Assembly (NCBI GenBank): GCA_009801085.1
Contig: VNWV01000001.1
Span: 1,364,001 to 1,428,000 of the forward strand
Origin: Lasiodiplodia sp. COLG20
Taxonomy: Eukaryota > Ascomycota > Dothideomycetes > Botryosphaeriales > Botryosphaeriaceae
Direction: 5' to 3'
Length of the DNA: 64,000 bases
Of this stretch, positions 34,749 to 47,433 are shown piece after piece (within the stretch, counting starts at the first letter, position 1; every line of letters begins with the position of its first letter). The translations under genes and the position numbers were made by a program. The notes beneath the pieces are model-generated. The model had not been told where the DNA came from. It was given only the letters and a program-made list of their open reading frames with translations, and searched no databases.

Positions 34749-36638
34749 GGTGGTGAACTTGGGCTCTGATAGATGGTAAGATGGGCAACGGCCTGTGACG
34801 GATGATAAAGAATGCGAAATTCATTATTTCATTGGATATTGAATGACTGTGCTCAGAACCCAACATTCGTCAATTCGTCATCTTCCATGTCCTGGATGCG
34901 CTCAGAAGCTGCCTGTGGTGCTTTCGTCTGGTGTTCACCTGGGAATGGTCGAGGACACGTGATCATGCTTTCCAGGTTGAGTCACGTTCAAATCAATCCA
35001 CATTTTCAGATTTTCGTTAACGTGTCGACCATCGCATCTATAGCACTACAATCAACTAGAGGGCAGACTTCAAGCAATGCATCTTCCGGAGATTCAAGCG
35101 CGGCACTTACTACTGAGAGGGGAACCTGCGTGGTCTATTGGTTCCGAGGAGGAGCAGGACGTCGTAGCGTCAATAACGAGCTCGCTTAAAATAAGCAGTA
35201 CCGAAGCGACACATCAATTAGTGCGAGATCTCTAAATAGCTATCAAGCACAAGTTTGGCCACTTCCAAAGATGATGTGAAGCTCTGGCCAGCAGTAAAGC
35301 GTTACACGCAACAGCTAGTAAAATCCGTTCACCTGTTGTGAAATTACTTCACTACATTATAGAAAAGCAGGGGCAGTAGTCACCTTCTACATCATGATTC
35401 AAACAAGAAGCGACTAATTCTACATACTGGCAACATGGAAAAGATGCGGGGCAGCGATCACCATCGCAATCCACACTACCGCAACCACCGGGTAGGAGTT
35501 GTCTTTGTGTTCATAACGTATATATAGCCGCTGTCCTCCGGATGCTGCCATGGGGTCTGGAAAACTGGTCGACGACTACGGTTGGGTGTGTATGGCTTAT
35601 GTTTGGCTCACAGCACTGGCTATGCACGAGCATGCCGACGGCAGCATCTTGCCAGCAGGCTCAGGGCTCTATAAGTATTTTGACCTCAGCAGAACTCTGC
35701 TGTCTTTCTTCCATCACGCTAGATATTCAGATAACCCGTTCTGCAGTGGGCCGGTCTTTGCTACAAATTACTGACGGCTCCGCAATTCTCCGCTGCAGTA
35801 TGACAGTATACCAGTCGAGAGTTCAACTCAAAAAGCCAGTGCTAGGAATATGACAGTGAAGAACGCAAGTACGATGAAAAACAGTCATTTCGCCGGTGTA
35901 TTCTGCATGCAGGCAGTGTTTGGATATTTTGCGCAGACCCACAGTGGATCGCCGGTGTGTTCGCCAATCTTTATTTGAGCGGCATCCTCGATACGAGTCA
36001 GGTGGGACTTTGATCGTGTACATGTTGCCCTACCCGGAGCTGCTGAGTGCAATCCTTTGCATCCGCGCATCTGGAATTGTGGAGCCCGAGATAGTCCGAG
36101 ACCTCCGATTCATCGCCTGTTGGACTTGTGCTATTGGCAAGGCTGATAGACCGCGGCTGAGACCTTGACCGCATCTGGATGATGCAACAGTTGCACTAAG
36201 CGCACAGAACCTGCAGGAGAAACGACATATCCACTGTCGGCTATTGTCATTTGAGCTGGTCTGCCTACGTGGCAACGCTATACCCCAGCTCAAGCCTCAA
36301 TCACCAATGATAGTGCTATCGTGCGAGCAGTTCTTTGTGGCTGGCGCTCGGCTTGCAGAAAATCGTAAAAGTGTGGAAATCTTCGCAGTATCGTGGTTGC
36401 CGCTAGATTTACAGCGCCGTCCTCGGCCAACGCAATGCATTGCTGTCCTCGACTAACCGAGCGGTGGAGTCGGAGGAGGTGCTCCATGCGTCTGTTCCTT
36501 GTTTTCACGTCGCATCCGCAGCAAGGCGTCCAAAATCACCCTGCTTCTCTTTCGCATCTCTTGGGCCTGTGAATCTCACAGGCTGCATTCCAGTCATCAA
36601 GTTCGCGCTAACTTTGCTGTGCCGCGAGTGGGAGTATC
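34749..36638. other. gene-poor interval
   Basis: About 1.9 kb without a supported gene. A 74-codon frame at 35550 (MGSGKLVDDYGWVCMAYVWLTALAMHEH as the general character) has a good ATG but no motif or partner exon. I see nothing else of note. Confidence 0.4.
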
Positions 36639-38242
36639 ATGGGGGAACCAAACACTGTGGAGAAGGCTGAAATCTACGAGCGAAGTGAGGAACCTAAAAC
36701 ATCCCGACGAGGACTTTTTTGACCCTTTAGGTGGTGATGTATGGGTCCACAGGCTGGGCAATCTGGATCTGGAGTTGAGAGTATGTCGCTCCAGTTATAT
36801 GGCTGAAGAGGAGCTAAAAATCGAAGAATCGTGCGGAGAAAGGGTTTCGTGTGGTGTGAGAGATGCCCGGACTCGATTCTTCCACCCCTTGCCGCTAACA
36901 ATCACCAGGTTCGCCAAATCAGAAAACATACACCCGAAATCGAAAATCAAAAGCTTGCCAGTGGTCGGAACTTCCTTCCTTAGGGCCGCTTGCGAGGATG
37001 CGAATGGCTTCTTTCGATGTCGGACACAGACAGTTGGTCAAGGGTGTCCACAAGTTATTCACGGTATGAAGCACAAAATCGACGCGATACTTTGCCAGAC
37101 ACTAAGGAATGCAGAGTCATGGTTTTGCTTCAAAACAAAACATGTCAAACCCAATTCAACGGGATACTTTTGGCAGCAGGTCAACGTGTTTGTTACGTGG
37201 TCATCCGAAGATTCTGTCACAGTGCTGCTTTGCGTAGACGCGCCGGACAAGGTCCGACAGTCTATTCTCAACGCGGCCAATATGGGTACTGTTAATGAGG
37301 ACAACCCTTACGGCTGGCATCTGCACATTATGGAACCTGTTTTGGATCTCTACAACGAATCATTTTGGGGCCTTCGTGATAAAGTCAGAAACGAGGTTGA
37401 GAAAAAGGTTCGAACAAAGAAGCCTACCGCGCTTTGTAATGCACGCGCTAACGCGTGTCATCTTCCAGAGGGAAATCGCAACCCACACAAACTTTCATGT
37501 GCTGCATGACCTTGCAAGACACCTGACTCATCTGGAAGAAACGCTGGAAGTTGCCCTCACTACCCTCGAGAGCATGGAAGCAGCGCAAGATGTTCTTCGA
37601 CGCGAAATATGTCGACTAAAAGTCAAAAGCCCTCAGTTTAGAGAGGAATTGGAGAGCATTCTCCGTGAGAATGCACTGGATATGTATCATTCGTGTGGTG
37701 CAGTCAAGGCCTCTGCCGCACGTGCAAAGTCTCTCAGCGCGCGTCACAAAAACGAAATCAATCTTGTATGTTGGCCCAAGTTCGGAAATTCAGATTGCTA
37801 ATCCTATGTTCTTATAGGCTTTCAATCTCGTTATGCAATATGAGAGCCGCACCATGAAGGTGATTGCCATAGTTACGCTTCTATTTCTTCCAGGATCCTT
37901 TGTCGCGGTGAGTGTCCCTACCTTCAAAAGAACCAGATCGAACGTATTTCAAGACCTTATCAGGCATGCCAAGCTAATTTCACTTGATGACTTTTGCAAA
38001 TATAGTCCATTTTTGGGATGGGCTTTTTCGATTGCTCTGATGAACGCAATCTCATCCTTGCTGGTGGCTTCTGGATCTACTGGGTGATCACTGTGGGCTT
38101 AACAACTCTTACCGTGGCTTGGTGGCTGCTTTGGCAACGTTTGGAGGGAACTGAAACATTAAAACCACCGCCAAAGCCATCTTGGCGGTGGAGGACTCTT
38201 TCATATAAATCGTTAAGCAAAGATTATGTAGTCGACGGCTAA
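36639..38242 (+). CDS. CorA-like transporter-related protein with two C-terminal membrane helices
   Basis: Proposed CDS: join(36639..36684, 36731..37407, 37469..37765, 37818..37907, 38006..38242), 448 aa. The 3' half is solid: exon 2 ends WGLRDKVRNEVEKK; exon 3 REIATHTNFHVLHDLARHL...SLSARHKNEINL; exon 4 AFNLVMQYESRTMKVIAIVTLLFLPGSFVA; exon 5 SIFGMGFFD...FWIYWVITVGLTTLTVAWWLLW. The long helix, first membrane span ending FLPGSFVA, the FGM loop in the place of the CorA GMN motif, and a second span match the fungal CorA-like family. That family is related to magnesium channels but usually lacks the intact GMN, so transport is unproven. The first exon, a 46-nt intron and the frame between 36840 and 37150 are uncertain. 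An alternative frame there (RMRMASFDVGHRQLVKGVHKLF) also looks coding, so an intron may be missed. Confidence 0.65.
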
Positions 38243-38644
38243 GAGAGCCAAGGAGGTGGCATGCTGCGGTCACTGGCGTTGAATCCTGCGGTACTGGAAA
38301 TCCCACCAATGAAAGAGAAGAAAGCATCTGAAGTCCAGAGCTCATCTAAAGCATTTCTCAGACTCAACAAATGCGAGACCGAAACAAAAAAGAAATTGCT
38401 CTGAACTGGAAGAGGTCCAGATGTGATATTCGGCAGCAATCTGGAAGCATCCTTTGGAAGAAAATGTATTGATTAATGGAGCGCCATCTTCTCTATGTTT
38501 CTAGTTACTTTATCCAGATGACGTGCTCCGTATAGTGCGTTATTACGATGTATGAAATCCTGACAAAGATCCTAATAGTAATCAAGGCCTGGGAGCCTCC
38601 GTGCCAGTTGAATCACAGTCTCCACCTCCTTCAACCTCACTCTC

Positions 38645-41282
38645 TCAAACCCCTCCCACCAACAGCGCCGCCAGCATCACCGCCACCGCAAACAATTCCC
38701 CACCAACCACCCTCCCGCTCCCACCTTGCGCTGTCGCTGCCGCCGCCGCTCCATCCGACGACGCCGACGCCAACGCCGACGCAGTCGATCCCGCCGATCC
38801 CCCCGACCCCGCGGACGCTGTCGTCGACGATGACGATGACGCCCTCGCACTCCCACCCAACCCAGAATTAATAAACCCGCCCAGTCCGCCCACCGTCGCG
38901 CTCGTCTTTGTCGCACTCGCTCCACCCCCTCCCTGCGCCACGACCACCGTCCTCCCCTCCCCATCCGTCGTCATCACCAGCGTCGTCTTCGCCTCGCCCG
39001 CGTCGTTGCCGCCGACCGTCACCGTCCCGCCGACCGTCAGCGTCTGCCCCGCGAAGACGTACGTGGCGCCTCCACTCGGCGTGACCGTCGTGCCGAAGAT
39101 AACGAGCGGAGAAGCGTCGTTGCTACTACCGGGTGCGGGTGTCGCAGCGGCATAAGCGACGGTGCTGCTGCTACTACCGTCCACGACGACGACGGCGACG
39201 GGCGAGCCCGCGGCGTCGGTCGTGAGCGCGATGACGGTCGGGGGAGAAGAAGAGGAATCGCCGCCGCCGCCAAGTGTGAGGGGCGGCGCGCCGGGGGTGA
39301 GGGTCGTGCCGGAGACGACGTAGGCGGTGCCGGAGGGGGCGATGGTTAGTTGGCCGTTGGCGAGGGTGAGGGTTGGGGGCGTTAATGCGGCGGCGGCGGA
39401 TGGTTGGAGGAGGGCTGGCTTTTGCGTTATGGCGGTGTAGGGGACGGTGCTGCTGTCGCCGATGAGGACGATGGAGGAGCCTGCGGCGTTGGTGGTGAGG
39501 GCGATGATGGTGGCTGGGGAGCCGGAGCCGGAGCCGCTGAGAGTGAGGGCTGGGGAGTCGGGAGCGAGGGTTTGGCCGGAGACGATGTAGACGGATCCGG
39601 AGGGGGTGACGGTCTGGCCGTCGGCGAGGGTGAGGGTCGGGGGTTCTGGTGCTGCTTCTGGAGCTGGAGAGGCGGCGGGGAGGGTGATGGTGCTGCTGCC
39701 GCCGATTATGATGGCTGGAGGCTGCGGTTGGGGCTCGGGTGGGGTTTGGTCGTCGTCGGGGCCCTGGGTAGCGGGATTGTTGGCCGTGGGGACGACGATC
39801 GGGGTGTTGTCGACCACGGCCGTTTGGCCGGCTGTGAGAGTCGTCGAGCCCACGACTACGGCGGGGATGCTTGTGCTGCTGCCTGCGATCACGGTCGGGA
39901 TAGAGGTAGGGACGACGGCTACGCTGGTCGAGCCGATGGGAATAACCTGTACGGGCTGCGATGTCTGGTCTGCGCCTCCTGGTACCTGAACAGGTGTGTC
40001 TGAAGCAGGCGGCAAGACTGTCCCGACCACCGTTGACGGCTCCGGAGCTGCTGGAGGTTGTACCGGCTGCGAAGTCTCATCTGGATCTGGGGCCTGCACC
40101 GTTGTTTCTGGATCTGGGGCTTGTACAGTTGTTTCTGGAGAAGGCGGCGATACTGTTGGAGCTTCGGTGGAAGGCGCGGGAGATTCTGGAGGGTTCCCAG
40201 GCTGCGCGGTAGTTGTTGGGACGTCGGTACGGCCCGTGGAGATGGGAACATCACCAGCAGTGGACCGTGTCGGTTGCGCGCTCGAAGGATCGCTAGTGAT
40301 ATCTTCATCATCTTCGTATGATACCGATCGAACAGTCAAAAGAGCTGCTGACGTCAGGTAATTGACCGGAACCGACACTGAATGCATGCAGCGGGGGAAT
40401 GCCTGTTCATCCGGGAACGCCGTCATTAGAAACGCTGAAAATTCGCCTACTGGGTCACGTTCTGTGAGACATCCCCAGTTGATCCCCCGAACGTCATCGT
40501 AGACGCCACTCTGAGTGCTGAAACCACCAGGCTGCCGCAGACGTGTCCTGGTACCGTCAAAGAACCATTCGTTGAAATCAGGGTGCGACTTGAGAGTCAC
40601 ATCACGTCTGTTCTCCGGACATTCGGTAAGGGTCAGCCAGTAATCAGTTCCGTAATCTCCGAGCTCTTGCGGATACGTGCTTCATGTTGTTAGCGCATAC
40701 AAGATCTCTCATTCTTGGACAAACGTACAGTGTCGTCGTGGTGTTGTCATATAGTGTGACAGGACATATTGCTGTCCCGGCTTCGTTTACGAGCTGTGGT
40801 GTGTAATTTCCAGGTAGTCCCATCGTATTTGTAACAGTTCTGGTTGTGTTCCTGCGTGTGTTGATGACTGTGATGATGGGAGCATACGTGATAGTCTCCG
40901 TAAACTTCATCGGCCTCCATATCCATTGCTGGTAATCCGGGCCATTGAGGCGACAGCCCGTCCAGCACGTCGACGCAGTGGTTGTCAGTGGAAACGTTGA
41001 TGATGTGCTATTGACCGGCGTAGTGGTAACTTGTGCGACGGTCGAGGGCGTGCTGTCAAGCGGCGTAGTGGCTGATTGTGGAACAGTTGACGATGTGCTT
41101 TCAAGCGTCGTGGAACTTGAGTGTGGAATCGAGGAACTTGGTTGTGGAATCGTTGACGACGCGTTATCAACCGCTGTGGAACTTGATTGTGAAATCGTTG
41201 ACGACGTGCTGTCAAGCGACGTGAAGCTTGGTTGTGGAACTGTTGACGATGTACCATTAAGCGGTACAGCTATCTGAGACAT
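38645..41282 (-). CDS. large Ser/Thr/Pro-rich repeat protein, GPI-type cell-wall protein
   Basis: CDS: complement(38645..40679, 40729..41282), 862 aa. A 49-nt intron (GTACGT...CTAACAACATGAAG) joins YDNTTTTL to TYPQELGDYGTDYW; the downstream frame then reads WLTLTECPENRRDVTLKSHPD. Seen: an N-terminal array of short degenerate units (STSSTIPQPSS, TPLDSTPSTVAQ); a cysteine-containing middle (CWTGCRLNGPDYQQW...); a Pro/Thr stalk (PETTVQAPDPETTVQ duplicated); at least three long tandem modules of the type TVTPSG-YVVSGQTLTPG-PLTL-...-TVIALTTDAAGS; a Ser/Ala run; and a terminal hydrophobic segment (LFAVAVMLAALLVGGV) typical of a GPI signal. No signal peptide is visible at the chosen Met, so an upstream exon is probably missing (ATGTATGCTTAC near 41328 is a candidate). 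Confidence 0.7.
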
Positions 41283-42769
41283 TAATATTCTGACTCGCAA
41301 CCTCCATCAGGAATATGTAAGCATACATTGCTGGGGAAATGCATTCCCAGATGTGAACACTAAAGAAACTGCTAGTGCTACCGCACCGAAATGCATGCTG
41401 GGCAACGAATTTTTAGTTGCGTTATTGTGTCGGATACAACAAATGCACAGAAAAAGTCCAGTGAGACAAGTAGGCCGGATGCGACGGGAACGCAGGTATT
41501 GTGCAGAAGAGCTCTACAAATACATAGTATCGCATCTGCTTCTGGGCAATATCTGGGCATCAGCAGCCACAATATAAAAAATTCTCCGTTTTTGGCTCGA
41601 TTGCGGCGTAAAATCTGCCGAAGAACTTTCGATAGGCACAAGGATTATTTTCACACCGACAGAGACCTGGTTAAATATCTGAATGGTATATTCAACTGGA
41701 TCCACGCGCGAGAAAGGGCCCACATTCTGATGTCTGGTGCAGGAAGTCGGTTTGGTGGTGTGATAATTGCCCTGGGACTAGCCTCAGGAGAGCGCAAGGC
41801 AGCAAAATGCAAGCAGTCAGCGCAGCGTTAAGAAAAGCACGCGGGCAAGACCAAAACGGAAATTGTCCCGACCGAAGGAAAGCAGTACCGCTGACAACTC
41901 GTCCGAAGATACAAGGGTGGAAAGGCTAAGCGATCTGGGGGCCAAAAAATTCCAGCAAACTTTTTCTTCGTATTCTAGGCTCCCATATCATGATCGAATA
42001 ATCGTACAAGCGAGCTCGTAATTGATAAGCGAACGCCCAGTAACCGGCTCAGCGTCACGAACCCCAGGATACAAGGGCCAGACCCTTCACAAACAGCAGA
42101 GCCGCACAACCAGAACTCCGGCACGGAAAAACTAGCTACAGGGGAACATTGCGCAGATGGGCTTAATTAAGGCAGCAGGCTACAATTTGCACAGGAACGG
42201 CATCCGCAATGGAAGGATTCAAAAAATGATGTCATACCCATGAATTCCTGATACGCCGATTCTGCTTACTGCAACTTCACACCAGTTTCATTTTCCTCTT
42301 TTCCGCTCCGGTATCACGAGATATCCAGCCTCGGGAAAGGTTTTGATTGCTGGGTCTGCGACGGGATGGAGTTTGGCGTCTATCAGAATTGCGACTCGGA
42401 AGAGTGGGGGTGAAGAAAAGTAAACAATATGTAAAGAAAATCAACAACTTCAAATATTTACCTGTACAGCAGCTGCATTCATAAGTACTAAAACTACATG
42501 TAAGAGATCTAACACTGTCGATGGGGCGCAAAATGTGTATGAAAGCACGACATGATGAAAAAAGAAAAGTGACAAGCAACATGAGTAAGTGAAATGGAAT
42601 GTTGACAAGTAAGCCGGGGTAGGCGCCAAAACATTGCAAAGTATTGTGACAGAAGTGGCTTTTCAAGACTTCTATAGTAGAGGTACCACTTCATTGGGCC
42701 TAAAATCTCAATGCCCTGTTGCAGGGCTGTGTACGTCCACGCCTTGAATGAGCATATTCTTCTCATTTG
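41283..42769. other. gene-poor interval
   Basis: About 1.5 kb. It may hold the missing first exon of the GPI-type protein close to its left end. Other frames (for instance around 41391-41831) show no motif. Confidence 0.4.
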
Positions 42770-45467
42770 CTATATTTGCTGATCGTTAAAAGCCCAAAAC
42801 ATATCTTCAGGATCCATATGAATACGAGAATCGAGGTCAAAGGAGAGACAATTGCTGATGCTGGTCGAGCTTTCCGTAGTAGCAGGATAACCATTTCCGT
42901 GTAGAGTCTCGTCCAGCTCACCAGCTGGAGACATCAACTCTACAGGCACCTCAAACGAGCTTTCGGCTGATTGTGAATCATCCGCAACGGTTGGGGAGAG
43001 TTGCGGTGAGAGAGGTGCACATCCTGGAGAATTCAAGGAGAGTGGACGGGCATTCTCGGGATGCTCTAAAGCGCTCCTGGATGAGTCGAAGGAGAATATG
43101 CCAGAATCTGCTGGCCCAGGCTTGCAATGCTCCGCAAAAATCCCTGCCAACGACCCGAAAGCATCAGCATGATCTGCTGGCGGTGTGAGCAGCACGTTGT
43201 CCAAGATATCGCCTTCTACAGTATCTTGGTTGCTAATAGCGGCTGGCGTGCTGTTGTTCGCATGATCTTCAGAGACATTGACGTTTTCTGAGCCACGCAC
43301 AGATGCGCTCAAGTGTTCTCGCCAGCTGTTGAGCATATCTTCCTGGACCATGTGCACAATATCAAGCACCATGCTTCTCAACCTGCCCTCGAGAATGATA
43401 TCTTCTCTCTCTGTTTGTATTTCAAGCCGTCGTTCAACAATTGAACGCAGGTTTTCGCGACTGAATTGTTCAAATGCTATCAGGTCGGCCAAGCTGGGAG
43501 ACATTTGGAAACACTGGGTTTGCGGATCAAAATTGCAATCTGTCATAGAGTCAGACTCTTGTCTTGTAAATTTGACGCAGTATTCACTTACATGGTGATG
43601 GTATTTCCGTCTCTCCTGGAAATAGGATGAGATAGACACGTTCCCAACGCTTTTCCTCGCTGTCATTCCCTTTCGTGCGCCTTTTGCTCTTGAGTTGCCT
43701 CTCTTGTTCAGGTGTAATGCCTTCAATTTCGGGTGCGTTGAGAACTTGGGTGCATCTCTCGGCAGCATTGTAATGAGCGCTTAAAGATGCCTCGTCCTGG
43801 AAAGTCTCATGACATCGAAGGCATGAGAGAGGTCTCATGTGAGTTCGGTAAAGATGACCTCTGGAGTGATAGTAATCAGCGTGATATCTAGGAATTAACG
43901 GAAAGGATAAGGCTCACTTTAACCGTGAGATATTGGGATATCCCGGGAAAACACATGAGGGAGCCTTCACCGTTCTGTTTGGGAAGCGCTTTGTGTATGG
44001 GCATGCGAACTTTCGGTCACTGCTATTGCGATATGGTTCCCCAAAACTAGGGGTTCGTTGTCGCTTCTTTCGATTGCCATTGTCACCTTCCTCGTCATCT
44101 TGTGACGAGCGTGTTTCGTCAACCTTGCGCTTCCCCTGCTTTGCCGCTGTGGAATATCTTTCTGACGCCTGACTTGCTGATGTTTGAGAATGACATGCAG
44201 TACTTGTTGTCACTGATCCATCCTGATCTTGCATGGTGTTTTCTTGTCCCACGTTAGCCTTCATGATTGAGCGTCTTCCACCTTCCGGAGTTACCGTCAC
44301 TTCCGCAGTTCTTTGATCCCACGACAGTGTGTCTGACTCAGTGTCGTATTCGGTATCTGATACACCCTCCTCTTCTTCAGGGAAATTGCTGAGCCATACG
44401 CCCGGAGCACGCGCATACAGCTCATAGAAAGTTTCCACGACGTCTTCAATAATTTCCTTCCTTTCATTGGATATCTGTGTGCCCTTTCGATTGAAGGAAT
44501 TTGATGTAGTGCTCGAAACAGAATGAGTTGCTTCCAGTGGCGTGTCCTTGGACGTGCAGCCGTCGATTCCAATAGCGTCTAAAGCAGGACCGTCTTTTTG
44601 AGCACCAGAAGATTGACATTTGAGGGAAGGTGAAGAATTATCTCGGACAGGGGTGTCAAGCTGTATTTCCGTGGGACTCGGCTCTGTAAGCCCAATCTTA
44701 AGGAACTTAGCATGTGCGGTGAAGAGCGTTGTATTGCCCGGTTCAGATGCTGATGTACTGAGTTGTGGGCATTCGGTCGCATTTGTGCTCGCATTTCGGT
44801 TCCCGTAGTAGGAGTGTTGATCATCTGCTGTTGTCGTGCCAGAAATTTTACTGGAAAAGCTTAACTCCGCGCTGGGTTTCTCCAAGGTTTCCTCCTGCTT
44901 CGTGTTTTTGTCATATTCGCGTCTGGTACCGCTTTTTCGGCGGCCTTTGCAGATATATCCACCACACGATGTTTCATGAATATTTCTCTCGGAAATCTTG
45001 CGGAACGGTGGACAACCACAGCGATCATGACGGCACTTGAACCGTTTGCGTCCTCGACCGCTGGTTTTCGAGGAGTTGAAAGAATGTACAGGAGGCGGAG
45101 ATGACTCGTATCCGGAGTAACCTGATTGAATGGATGTCGAAGACTGAAACGTTGACGTCGGAGGGGAGGATTTGGTAGACGATTCCGTGATATCGGACAC
45201 TTCTCCCGGGGATGGCCAAACTCTGTCTAGCGCCGTAGGAAAAGAGAAGTCGAAAGCATCAGATGCCTTCCCGAAGGCATTACGAGAACGAACGTTTCTC
45301 AAAGATGGTACCCAATCATGTGCTGGTCTGAAGATGAAGGAATTCCAAGTCAACCCTTCCACCCTTGGGGTGCTCGGACTCCACAAGGCTGGGGTAACTG
45401 CCAGCATCTTGTCAACATAGGCACTCATTCCTTGTGAACAGTCACATTCACCGATGTTGTGCGCCAT
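42770..45467 (-). CDS. C2H2-type zinc-finger protein, candidate transcription regulator
   Basis: CDS: complement(42770..43539, 43592..43860, 43918..45467), 862 aa, introns of 52 and 57 nt. The splice joins KFACPYTKRFPNRTVKAPSC...YPNISRLK to GHLYRTHMRPLSCLRCHETF and then ...EIPSP to YCNFDPQTQCFQMSPSL. Together these give the Pezizomycotina pattern FACPY-K-...-C-...-V-HLYR-H-...C-RC-...F-...L--H, a non-canonical C2H2 array near residues 490-560. Upstream is a Ser/Thr-rich part with a basic/cysteine segment GRGRKRFKCRHDRCGCPPF and acidic stretches (EEEEGVSDTEYDTESDTLSW). After the fingers come a coiled-coil-like helix (RENLRSIVERRLEIQTEREDIILEGRL) and a disordered acidic tail that could activate transcription. 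Targets are unknown. It lies about 3 kb from the exporter of the right-hand locus. Confidence 0.82.
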
Positions 45468-46531
45468 AACCTATTTGATGGCAAGGCTCAATGAAAAAAC
45501 AAAGCGCCATGCAACTTGCGTGTGTTAGCTCGACGATTGCTCAAACTCCAACAGGCGATTCAATCCCAGCCCGCTTAAACAGGGGTGGCAACCTCAAATA
45601 TACTGACCTTGCAACTCTGCAACGACCGCTATTAGCTGGAGACCCACTGTCCGTACACTTGAGAAAGTGGGATGGTGGTAGTCACGTTCCAGCCAGTTTG
45701 TTTTGCGGGTGCCAGGTTAGCCTACGATTTATGCGGAGGAGGGAATGGCTGAGCCTCAATCGAGGCTGAGCTGACGCCCAGGTCTGAAATTGCGCACATG
45801 TGCAATATTGCTCTTGTGCGTTGGCTACTACTAAGCCACATACGTGAGCATGCATGACTTGGCAGATACTAGCACCAAGGCAGCCTGGCCGACGCAAATG
45901 CCTCTTGCAAAATTGAAAAGAAAGACGCAAGGAACACATGGCAAGACTGTCGTGTTCAACAGGAAAAATTGTGCATCGCTTGACTCTTCGGCAGAGTAAC
46001 ACAAGGGACTCAGTAGTATCTCAGTCGCGTATGTCAATACGTTATCGATATGCAAGATAACGACCCCACACGCAGCCTTGCTTATGAACTGACCGGGCTG
46101 TTTGATTGGCTGCTTGTAAATTCTGAAGCAGCCTCCATATCGGCAAGAAATTTTAAACTCAGCCTGGTTATTTACGGGTAATCTCCCGCATTCGCAGCAA
46201 GAGTCAACTCGAGATATCTCGAAAAAAAAAAAAAAAAAAGAAACTCCTGAGCGTATCCCAACCAACGAAAGAAAAGACCAATGACTCCGTGGTGACACGA
46301 TTGAGTCACTGACTCATTTTGGTTTAGGGCACTGCAATTAAATGAAGAGGAGAGATGGTAGCGATGGCTTGGTGAAGGAATTTGCTGATTGGATAGTTTT
46401 TCCCACAAGATTAATGCGGCGGTACTAATACTGACTCTTTCGCTCTTTCCTCTACTACTGATGACTCTAAAATCAAAATCAATCTGAAGACGCTATCGTT
46501 ATTCATACAATTATCTTTTCAGAACCCCTTC
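45468..46531. other. intergenic region
   Basis: About 1 kb without a supported gene. It includes an A18-type run near 46222-46239 and AT-rich sequence. Confidence 0.5.
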
Positions 46532-47433
46532 TCACAGAGCGACGGCAACAATGATGGCAAATCCAACGACCGCAGCAGCCGACAGACGCACGCTCAACGA
46601 ACCAGAAGCGGCATTGCTAGGCTCAAGCGTCACGCCCGCCGCAACCTCGGTGACGGTCACGGTCCAGTACTTGACGTTGGTGGGGTTACGTGTAACGGTA
46701 TAAGCGGTAGTCGGGTCCGCCGAGACGGATGACATGCACGAGGTAATCGCGGCAGTACTCTGCTCAAAGTCAGCACATGATTTCCCCTCAAAAATAGGCA
46801 ACCTCCACTCCGATATGGAAGAGTCAAAAAAACGAAGGATTGGTAACTTGCATAAGTCCCTTGATCAACCTCGCTACGCGGGCCAGCCACATCCTCCTCC
46901 CAGCAGCGGTCCAGAGCCATCAGATCAGCCGTCTTGACAGCAGCCGGCACACTAGTAACATTGACGGTGCACACGGGGCTGGCGGAGGTCTTGGAGCCAG
47001 TGATGTCGCAGTGCATCTCGTAGCCGGCGGTGACGGGCTCGGCGAGGGTGGTCTGCGGGGCGAAGGCGTCGGTGGCCAGCGGCTGCACGAAGCCCATGGA
47101 CCAGTAGTCGTCGGCGAACTCGACGGCGACGGGCCCGGCGCCGTCGTCGTCGGCCGCGCACAGCACGCCGGCCGTGTCGTTGCCCGAACTCTTGGCCGTG
47201 TCCGACGGGCAGTGGAAGACGAGCGTCGTCGTCGACGACGTCACGTTCCACACCTTGCCGCTGACGCCGGCTGTCGGCACGTAGATGTCCGGGCTGTCGT
47301 ACACGAAGGCGAAGGAGATCTCGGTCGAGGTCGTGGTGGGACCGGTCGAGGTGGAGGAGGCTGAGAAGGCGGTGGAGGAGGCGGCGGATGAGGCGCCGCT
47401 GAGGGCGAGGGCGGTGAGTATAAGGGGGAGCAT
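46532..47433 (-). CDS. secreted, GPI-anchor-like surface protein
   Basis: Proposed CDS: complement(46532..46758, plus base 46759, 46852..47433), i.e. exon 2 46532-46759 and exon 1 46852-47433, 269 aa. Seen: a signal peptide (MLPLILTALALSGASSAAS), a Ser/Thr stalk, a beta-rich domain with paired cysteines (LVFHCPSDTA, GVLCAADDDG, EMHCDITG, PVCTVNVTS, DRCWEEDV, ITSCMSS), several NxS/T sites, and a C-terminal Ser-rich part ending in a hydrophobic tail (LSAAAVVGFAIIVAVAL) typical of GPI signals. The intron best supported by frame is a GC-AG intron (GCAAGT donor, CTGAC branch, GAGCAG acceptor, 92 nt) joining DQGTY to STAAITSC. A GT donor further up at EVDQ is the alternative. Function unknown; probably displayed on the cell surface. 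Confidence 0.7.

Noticed and set aside
35550..35774. 74-codon frame with a good ATG
   Set aside because: No motif and no neighbouring exon in phase. Insufficient to call a gene.
37408..37430. GGTTCGAAC sequence as a possible tRNA T-arm
   Set aside because: No acceptor, D or anticodon stem around it. It is the donor region of an intron in the CorA-like gene.
38548..39155. Plus-strand Pro/Ala-rich frames of 107 and 184 codons, and a Gly-rich frame at 39404-40003
   Set aside because: Antisense shadows of the low-complexity GPI-type protein on the minus strand.
46840..47364. 174-codon plus-strand frame rich in Gly/Arg/Val
   Set aside because: Lies opposite the secreted surface protein, which has a signal peptide, cysteine pairs and a GPI-like tail. 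This frame has none.
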